NCBI RefSeq assembly: GCF_010682065.1
Contig: NZ_JAAGWG010000019.1
Span: 1 to 64,000, forward strand
Direction: 5' to 3'
From: Blastococcus saxobsidens
GTDB lineage: Bacteria; Actinomycetota; Actinomycetes; Mycobacteriales; Geodermatophilaceae
Length of the DNA stretch: 64,000 bases
Shown piece after piece: positions 59,280-64,000 of the stretch (position 1 is its first letter; every line of letters begins with the position of its first letter). The notes under the pieces were generated by a model. It was not told where the DNA came from. It ran no database searches and was given only the letters and a program-made list of their open reading frames with translations. The position numbers and the translations under genes are program-made.

Positions 59280-60740
59280 TCAGGCGACCGGTGCGGCGAA
59301 CTCCTCCAGCGCCGCGGCCAGGGCGCCGTCCACGCGCGCCGTCAGCCGGGTGCCCTCGCCCTCGTGCTGCTCGCTGAGCACCTCGCCGTCCCGGTGCACG
59401 CGCGCCACCAGGTCACCCCGCTCGTAGGGCACCAGCACGTCGACGTCGACATCGGGGTGCGGCAGCCGCTCGGCGATGAGGGCGCGGAGCTCGTCCATGC
59501 CCACGCCGGTGCGGGCCGAGACCCACACGGCACCCGGGAGGGCCTGGCGCAGGGCGAGGATGTCCTCCTCGTCCATCGCGTCGACCTTGTTCACGACGAT
59601 GACCTCGGGCACCGCGGACGCGTCGATCTCCTGGAGCACGATGTGCACCGCGTTGATCTGACCCAGCGGGTCGGGGTCGGAGCCGTCGACGACGTGCAGC
59701 AGCAGGTCGGCGGCGGCCACCTCCTCGAGGGTGGAGCGGAAGGCGTCCACCAGCTGGTGCGGCAGGTGGCGCACGAAGCCGACGGTGTCGGTGAGCGTGA
59801 ACTCGCGGCCGTCCGGGCCCTGCGCCCGGCGCACGGTCGGGTCCAGGGTGGCGAACAGCGCGTTCTCCACCAGGACGCCGGCTCCGGTGAGCTGGTTGAG
59901 CAGGCTCGACTTGCCGGCGTTGGTGTAGCCGGCGATGGCCACGCTCGGGGTCGCGTTGCGGTCGCGGCTGTTGCGCTGGGTCGCCCGTGCGGTCGCCATG
60001 CCGGCGATCTCGCGCCGCAACTTGCTCACCCGCGAACGGATTCGGCGACGGTCGGTCTCGATCTTGGTCTCACCGGGACCGCGGGTACCGATACCGCCAC
60101 CCCCGGCGACCCGGCCACCGGCCTGCCGGGACATCGACTCACCCCAACCACGCAGCCGCGGCAGCATGTACTGCATCTGGGCGAGCTCGACCTGGGCCTT
60201 GCCCTCCCGGCTGGTGGCGTGCTGGGCGAAGATGTCGAGGATCAGCGCGGTGCGGTCGACGACCTTGACCTTGAGCACCTTCTCCAGCTGGTTGAGCTGG
60301 CCGGGGGTCAGCTCACCGTCGCAGATCACGGTGTCCGCGCCGGTCGCCGCGACGATGTCGCGGATCTCGTTGGCCTTGCCCGACCCCACGTAGGTGGCGG
60401 CGTCCGGCTTGTCCCGGCGCTGGCTGACCGCCTCCAGGACTTCGGAGCCGGCCGTCTCGGCGAGGGCGGCGAGCTCGGCCAGGGAACGGTCGGCGTCGAC
60501 CTGCGTCCCCTCGGTCCAGACGCCCACCAGCACGACCCGCTCGAAGCGGAGCTGCCGGTACTCGACCTCGGTGACGTCGGCGAGCTCGGTGGAGAGACCG
60601 GCGACGCGGCGGAGCGCCCCACGGGCCTCGAGTGCGTAGGAGCCGGTGGAGTCGTCGGGCTCGTCCCACTGCCCGGCGGGGGCAGGGCGGGTCGAGGGGG
60701 TCTGCTCGTCGTCGAGCGGAGCGTCGGCTGCGGTCGTCAT
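59280..60740 (-). CDS. hflX: GTPase HflX
   Basis: Ribosome-associated GTPase that splits stalled or dormant ribosomes. 486 aa: N-terminal HflX domain (VGSGKANEI, VICDGELTPGQLNQLEK, LDIFAQHATSREGKAQVELAQ), the GGGGIGTRGPGETKIE linker, then the G domain with G1 GYTNAGKSSL, G3 DTVGFVRHLPHQL and G4 NKVD. ATG 60740 is the likely start. It is upstream of PAP2 and next to dapF and miaA, the gene order seen in M. tuberculosis (hflX, dapF, miaA). Confidence 0.96.
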   Translation of the reverse strand: MTTAADAPLDDEQTPSTRPAPAGQWDEPDDSTGSYALEARGALRRVAGLSTELADVTEVEYRQLRFERVVLVGVWTEGTQVDADRSLAELAALAETAGSEVLEAVSQRRDKPDAATYVGSGKANEIRDIVAATGADTVICDGELTPGQLNQLEKVLKVKVVDRTALILDIFAQHATSREGKAQVELAQMQYMLPRLRGWGESMSRQAGGRVAGGGGIGTRGPGETKIETDRRRIRSRVSKLRREIAGMATARATQRNSRDRNATPSVAIAGYTNAGKSSLLNQLTGAGVLVENALFATLDPTVRRAQGPDGREFTLTDTVGFVRHLPHQLVDAFRSTLEEVAAADLLLHVVDGSDPDPLGQINAVHIVLQEIDASAVPEVIVVNKVDAMDEEDILALRQALPGAVWVSARTGVGMDELRALIAERLPHPDVDVDVLVPYERGDLVARVHRDGEVLSEQHEGEGTRLTARVDGALAAALEEFAAPVA

Positions 60741-60855
60741 CGGGTCCAGCGTGGCACGGTCCCGCGCGCGGGTCACCTGAGTTGTCATCGACGGGTACAA
60801 CGCACGACACCCCCCGGACCATCCCGGCGGGGGCGGCCCGGTGGCCGGGGAGCCG

Positions 60856-61728
60856 TCAGGCCGGCAGCCACTCCGGGCAGAGCACGCCGGTTGCCACCAG
60901 GACGGCGGGCCCGGTGAGCACGGTGGTCTCCGGTCCGACCTGCACCGACAGGCGCCCACCGGGGACGTCGACGACGACGGTGCCCTCGCGGTACCCCTCG
61001 GCGACGAGCGCCGCGTAGGCCACCGCGCAGGCGCCGGTGCCGCAGGAGCGGGTCTCCCCCACCCCGCGCTCGAACACCCGCAGCCGCACGTGCGCCGCGG
61101 GCTCGACCACGTTGACCAGCTCGACGTTCACGCCCTCGGGGAACAGCTCGGGGTCGAAGCGCGGCGGCGTCGTCAGGTCCAGGGTGTCGACGTCCACGTC
61201 GGTGATGGCCGCGAGGTGCGGGTTGCCCATGGAGACGGCGAGACCGTCGAAGGACCGCCCGTCCAGCTGCGCGCTGCCCCGGCCGAACTCGCGGGCCGGG
61301 CCCATGTCGACCCAGTAGCTCCCGTCCGCCGTCGCCCCGACCCGGCGGGGTCCGCCCCGGGTACCGACCAGCAGGCCGTCCGCGCAGGCGGCGCGGTCCA
61401 CCAGGCCCTCGCCGATCAGGGCGTGCAGGAACAGCCGGATGCCGTTGCCGCACATCTCCGCGTAGGAGCCGTCGGCGTTGCGGTGGTCCATGAACCACTC
61501 GCAGCGGTCGAGGTCCTCCCCCAGCACCGCCGGCGCGTCGGGCACGTGCGCGCTGCGGACCAGCCGCAGGACGCCGTCGCCACCGAGCCCGGCCCGGCGG
61601 TCGCACAGCCGCCGGACCACGGCGGCGTCCAGCCGGCCGCCCGCCCACACGGTGCCGTCGGGGTCGGGCAGCACCACGAAGTCGTTCTCGGTGCCGTGCC
61701 CGATCAGCACGCGGGGCGAGGAGGTCAC
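60856..61728 (-). CDS. dapF: Diaminopimelate epimerase
   Basis: Converts LL- to meso-diaminopimelate for lysine and peptidoglycan synthesis. 290 aa with the two catalytic cysteines: Cys93 (YAEMCGNGIR) and Cys229 (ETRSCGTGACA), plus the usual GHGTENDFV start and SMGNPHL. GTG 61728 overlaps the miaA stop by 4 bp (GTGA), so translation is coupled. Confidence 0.97.
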   Translation of the reverse strand: MTSSPRVLIGHGTENDFVVLPDPDGTVWAGGRLDAAVVRRLCDRRAGLGGDGVLRLVRSAHVPDAPAVLGEDLDRCEWFMDHRNADGSYAEMCGNGIRLFLHALIGEGLVDRAACADGLLVGTRGGPRRVGATADGSYWVDMGPAREFGRGSAQLDGRSFDGLAVSMGNPHLAAITDVDVDTLDLTTPPRFDPELFPEGVNVELVNVVEPAAHVRLRVFERGVGETRSCGTGACAVAYAALVAEGYREGTVVVDVPGGRLSVQVGPETTVLTGPAVLVATGVLCPEWLPA

Positions 61729-62648
61729 GCGCCGATCGTACGGCCGGTGATCACCGCGGCGGCGGCCTCGACCAGGTCGGGCCGGGCGGCGTCGAGCCAC
61801 GTGGTCGCGGGGTCCCGCCGGAACCAGGAGCGCTGCCGGCGCACGAACCGGCGAGTGGTGACGACGGTCCGCTCGCGCGCCTCCTCGGCGGTCAGCGTGC
61901 CGTCGAACTGCGCCAGCACCTGCGCGTAGCCGAGCGCGCGCGACGCCGTCGGCCCCTCGCGCAGCCCGTCGGCCGCCAGCGCCGCCACCTCCTCGACGAA
62001 CCCGGCCGCCCACATCCGGTCGACCCGCAGGGCCACCCGCTCGTCGAGCTCGGCCGGTTCCCGGTCCAGGCCGATCGTCACCGCCGGGTAGTGCGGCACC
62101 GGCTCGGGCAGCTGGGCGCGGAACGGCCCGCCGGTCAGCTCGATGACCTCCAGCGCGCGCACGATCCGCCGTCCGTTGCCGGGCAGCACCGCGGTCGCGG
62201 CCGCGGGGTCCAGCCGCGCCAGCCGGGCGTGCAGCTCCCCCGGACCGACGGTCGCCAGCTCCGCCTCCAGGCGGGCGCGGATCGCCGGGTCGGTGCCGGG
62301 GAAGTCGAGCTCGTCGAGGACTGCGCGGACGTAGAGCCCGGAGCCGCCGACGAGGAGGGGCAGCACCCCGGCCGCCCGCAGCCGGTCGATCTCGGCGCGC
62401 GCCCGCTGCCGGTACTCGACGACCGAGGCCGGCTCGCGGACGTGCCACAGGTCCAGCAGGTGGTGCGGCACCCCACCCCGCTCGGCTCCGTCGGGCTTCG
62501 CGGTGCCGATGTCCATCCCGCGGTAGAGCTGCATCGAGTCGGCGTTGACCACCTCGCCGCCGAGCCGTTGCGCCAGGGCGACGGCGAGCGCCGTCTTGCC
62601 GGTCGCCGTGGGGCCGACGACGGCGACCACCGGCAGCACGCCGCTCAC
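61725..62648 (-). CDS. miaA: tRNA dimethylallyltransferase
   Basis: Adds a dimethylallyl group to A37 of tRNAs reading UNN codons. 307 aa with P-loop GPTATGKTALA (about 10), NADSMQLYRGMDIGTAKP, LVGGSGLYVRAVL and the late tRNA-binding FVRRQRSWFRRD. GTG 62648 overlaps the previous gene by 4 bp; the frame continues upstream but only antisense-like. Middle gene of a tightly overlapping trio with dapF downstream. Confidence 0.96.
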   Translation of the reverse strand: MSGVLPVVAVVGPTATGKTALAVALAQRLGGEVVNADSMQLYRGMDIGTAKPDGAERGGVPHHLLDLWHVREPASVVEYRQRARAEIDRLRAAGVLPLLVGGSGLYVRAVLDELDFPGTDPAIRARLEAELATVGPGELHARLARLDPAAATAVLPGNGRRIVRALEVIELTGGPFRAQLPEPVPHYPAVTIGLDREPAELDERVALRVDRMWAAGFVEEVAALAADGLREGPTASRALGYAQVLAQFDGTLTAEEARERTVVTTRRFVRRQRSWFRRDPATTWLDAARPDLVEAAAAVITGRTIGA

Positions 62649-63358
62649 GCGACCACCCAGTCGGCCACGAGGTAGCCCACGCCGAACGGGGCCGTGTCGG
62701 AGCGCAGCCGCGCCGTCACGTGCCGCCCCCCGAACGCCTCGCCCACCGCCCGCCAGGTCGGCACCCCGGCGGCCAGCAACCGGCCGCCCTCGTCGGGGTC
62801 CAGCGCGGCCAGCGCCGCGGCGTCCCCGGCGGCCAGCGCCGCCGCCACCGCGGCGTCGAACGGCCCCGCCGCCGGATCCAGGTGGCCCGGCGCCTTTCCC
62901 GAGCGGCGTGCGGACCCGTCGCCCATCGCCAGCACACCCACGGTCGGCGGCAGGTGGCGCAGCAGCTCCCCCAGGTCGGCCGGCCCCACGCCGACCCTCG
63001 TGCCGGCGAAGGACGCCTGGTCCAGCAGCCACGCGCCCACCATGTGCTGCAGCGGCAGCGTGCGCCCGCCCGGTCGCACCCAGCCGTCGAGGGGGACGCG
63101 GAGGTCGACGCCGTACCCGCGCAGGTCGCCGCCGTCACCGGCACCGAAGCGCTCGCCTGCCGCCGGGCCGTCGCCGACGACGACCACGACGTCCGGTGTC
63201 GCCTCGAGCAGCGCGGTGACCGCCTCGGCGCACGCGCTGCGGAGCGCGACGGTCTCCGGAGCCGCCCGGCCCTCCACCGCCGGGAGCAGCAGCGGCGGGC
63301 TCGGGCAGAAGGCGACGGCGGCCGAGGGACGGGCCCGGCCGTGCGGAACGGTGGTCAC
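62645..63358 (-). CDS. Class III extradiol-dioxygenase-like protein (Rv2728c type)
   Basis: 237-aa protein of the LigB-like superfamily ([60 protein letters not shown]). The metal-binding histidines of true ring-cleaving enzymes are not evident near the N-terminus, so catalysis is doubtful. The gene position, directly before miaA, matches M. tuberculosis Rv2728c. GTG 63358. Its stop overlaps miaA by 4 bp: first gene of the miaA-dapF operon. Confidence 0.82.
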   Translation of the reverse strand: MTTVPHGRARPSAAVAFCPSPPLLLPAVEGRAAPETVALRSACAEAVTALLEATPDVVVVVGDGPAAGERFGAGDGGDLRGYGVDLRVPLDGWVRPGGRTLPLQHMVGAWLLDQASFAGTRVGVGPADLGELLRHLPPTVGVLAMGDGSARRSGKAPGHLDPAAGPFDAAVAAALAAGDAAALAALDPDEGGRLLAAGVPTWRAVGEAFGGRHVTARLRSDTAPFGVGYLVADWVVA

Positions 63359-63398
63359 GGCAGCAGTCTCGCCGATGCGACGTGGGACACTGCCGAAC

Positions 63399-64000
63399 GT
63401 GTCGAGCACGGACAACCCCGGCACCGGGGTGCAGCAGGAAGCTCCGCCGATTGCGGAGACCCTCGAGACGACCGTCCCGGAGGCGGCGCAGGAGACCGGG
63501 AGCCCGGATGCGGTGACCCCCGCCGCCGGTACGCCGGCGGCGCCCACCCCCGCGGACGCCGCCCTCGCCGACCCCACGGACGGCGCCGCGGAGCCGGACC
63601 CGATCCCCGAGGCGGCTCCGGCCCCTGAGGCGGCTCCGGCCCCTGAGGCGGCTCCGGCCCCTGAGGCGGCTCCGGCGGCCGGGACGGCTCCGGCGCCCAG
63701 GCCCATGCCGGGCCCCGGACCGGGTCCCCGCCCGTCCGCGCCGGCGGCGACCCCCGCCGCGGCGACCCCGACCCCACCGGTCGAGACCGTCGTCAGCGAC
63801 CCCACGCAGTGGGGACGGGTGGACGACGAGGGCACCGTCTACGTGCGCACCGCCGACGGCGAGCGCGCGGTCGGCTCGTGGCAGGCCGGCGACGCCGAGG
63901 CGGGGCTGGCCCACTACGGCCGTCGCTACGACGACCTCGCCACCGAGGTGTCGCTGCTGGAGGCGCGCCTCAAGGCGCACACCGGCAACCCGGGCGAGAT
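63399..64000 (+). CDS. DUF349 family protein, 5' part only
   Basis: Begins at GTG 63399 and runs off the end of the window (200 codons seen). Residues 1-135 are Pro/Ala/Glu-rich and disordered, with tandem EAAPAP repeats; from about residue 135 comes the typical start of a DUF349 domain protein ([39 protein letters not shown]). DUF349 proteins are coiled-coil and of unknown function; actinobacterial members commonly lie near miaA/dapF. It is divergent from the extradiol-like gene with only a 40-bp gap, which must hold both promoters. Confidence 0.82.
   Translation, partial: MSSTDNPGTGVQQEAPPIAETLETTVPEAAQETGSPDAVTPAAGTPAAPTPADAALADPTDGAAEPDPIPEAAPAPEAAPAPEAAPAPEAAPAAGTAPAPRPMPGPGPGPRPSAPAATPAAATPTPPVETVVSDPTQWGRVDDEGTVYVRTADGERAVGSWQAGDAEAGLAHYGRRYDDLATEVSLLEARLKAHTGNPGE
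63609..63677 (+). repeat. 18-bp tandem repeat coding for EAAPAP
   Basis: GAGGCGGCTCCGGCCCCT repeated three times exactly (63609, 63627, 63645) plus a partial fourth copy. It lies inside the disordered N-terminus of the DUF349 gene and is in frame, so copy-number change would alter length only. Confidence 0.9.

Noticed and set aside
63609-63677. CRISPR-like repeat
   Set aside because: The units are directly adjacent with no spacers, in frame inside a protein gene.

Overview
This 64-kb window is chromosomal DNA from a very GC-rich actinobacterium. The evidence is near-uniform G/C at third codon positions, many GTG starts, 1-4 bp gene overlaps, an actinobacterial SOS box (TCGAAC-N4-GTTCGA), mycothiol-type arsenate reductases, a class II (B12) ribonucleotide reductase, and the gene order nrdR / LysM protein / lexA / hflX / dapF / miaA known from mycobacteria. 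My best guess is Geodermatophilaceae (Blastococcus / Geodermatophilus / Modestobacter type), but this is inference. I found no tRNA, rRNA, CRISPR array, insertion sequence or prophage gene.

Layout. 0.3-2 kb: DEAD-box RNA helicase. 2-10 kb: a sugar catabolic operon on the minus strand (ABC transporter ATPase, permease and binding protein, Gfo/Idh/MocA oxidoreductase, TIM-barrel isomerase/epimerase) with an ROK regulator upstream. 9.9-13.3 kb: DoxX-like protein, an HTH regulator divergent from a small protein and an alpha/beta hydrolase, then a cupredoxin lipoprotein and a membrane protein. 13.3-17.6 kb: xylose module xylA-xylR(ROK)-xylB with a clear operator. 17.7-25.6 kb: hydrolase, type II NADH dehydrogenase, YbdK-type carboxylate-amine ligase, diguanylate cyclase, CAP-domain lipoprotein, a frameshifted WYL regulator, DinB protein and a coiled-coil protein. 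25.6-30.3 kb: GntP permease and an arsenic resistance locus (cadI/arsI-like VOC gene divergent from arsR-acr3-arsC-arsC). 30.3-42.2 kb: small proteins, a PilZ-containing cellulose-synthase-like gene broken by an in-frame TGA, acyltransferase, aldo/keto reductase, several hydrolases, a serine beta-lactamase-like hydrolase, a PQ-loop protein without a sensible stop, and DUF817. 42.3-50.9 kb: an envelope/ion cluster (lipoprotein, ion channel, ZIP-like protein, two-component system with GerMN lipoprotein and DUF2254 protein, DUF421 protein, cation/proton antiporter). 51.2-64 kb: DNA precursor, SOS and housekeeping genes (nrdJ, nrdR, LysM protein, lexA, PAP2 phosphatase, hflX, dapF, miaA, extradiol-dioxygenase-like protein, and the start of a DUF349 protein).

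Regulation is unusually readable. There are tandem NrdR boxes 32 bp apart around the nrdR promoter, two SOS boxes between lexA and the LysM gene, a palindrome on the xylR promoter, palindromes between divergent regulator/target pairs (ars, WYL/DinB, HTH/small protein), and perfect hairpin terminators between many convergent genes.

The observations most worth a second look are: the TGA codon exactly inside the QxxRW motif of the cellulose-synthase-like gene; a third copy of a GGCGA repeat that frameshifts the WYL regulator; an 11-bp-spaced TGACA direct repeat present both in front of the two-component/ZIP-like genes and in front of the antiporter; and a similar GC-rich element in front of the diguanylate cyclase and the PilZ gene.
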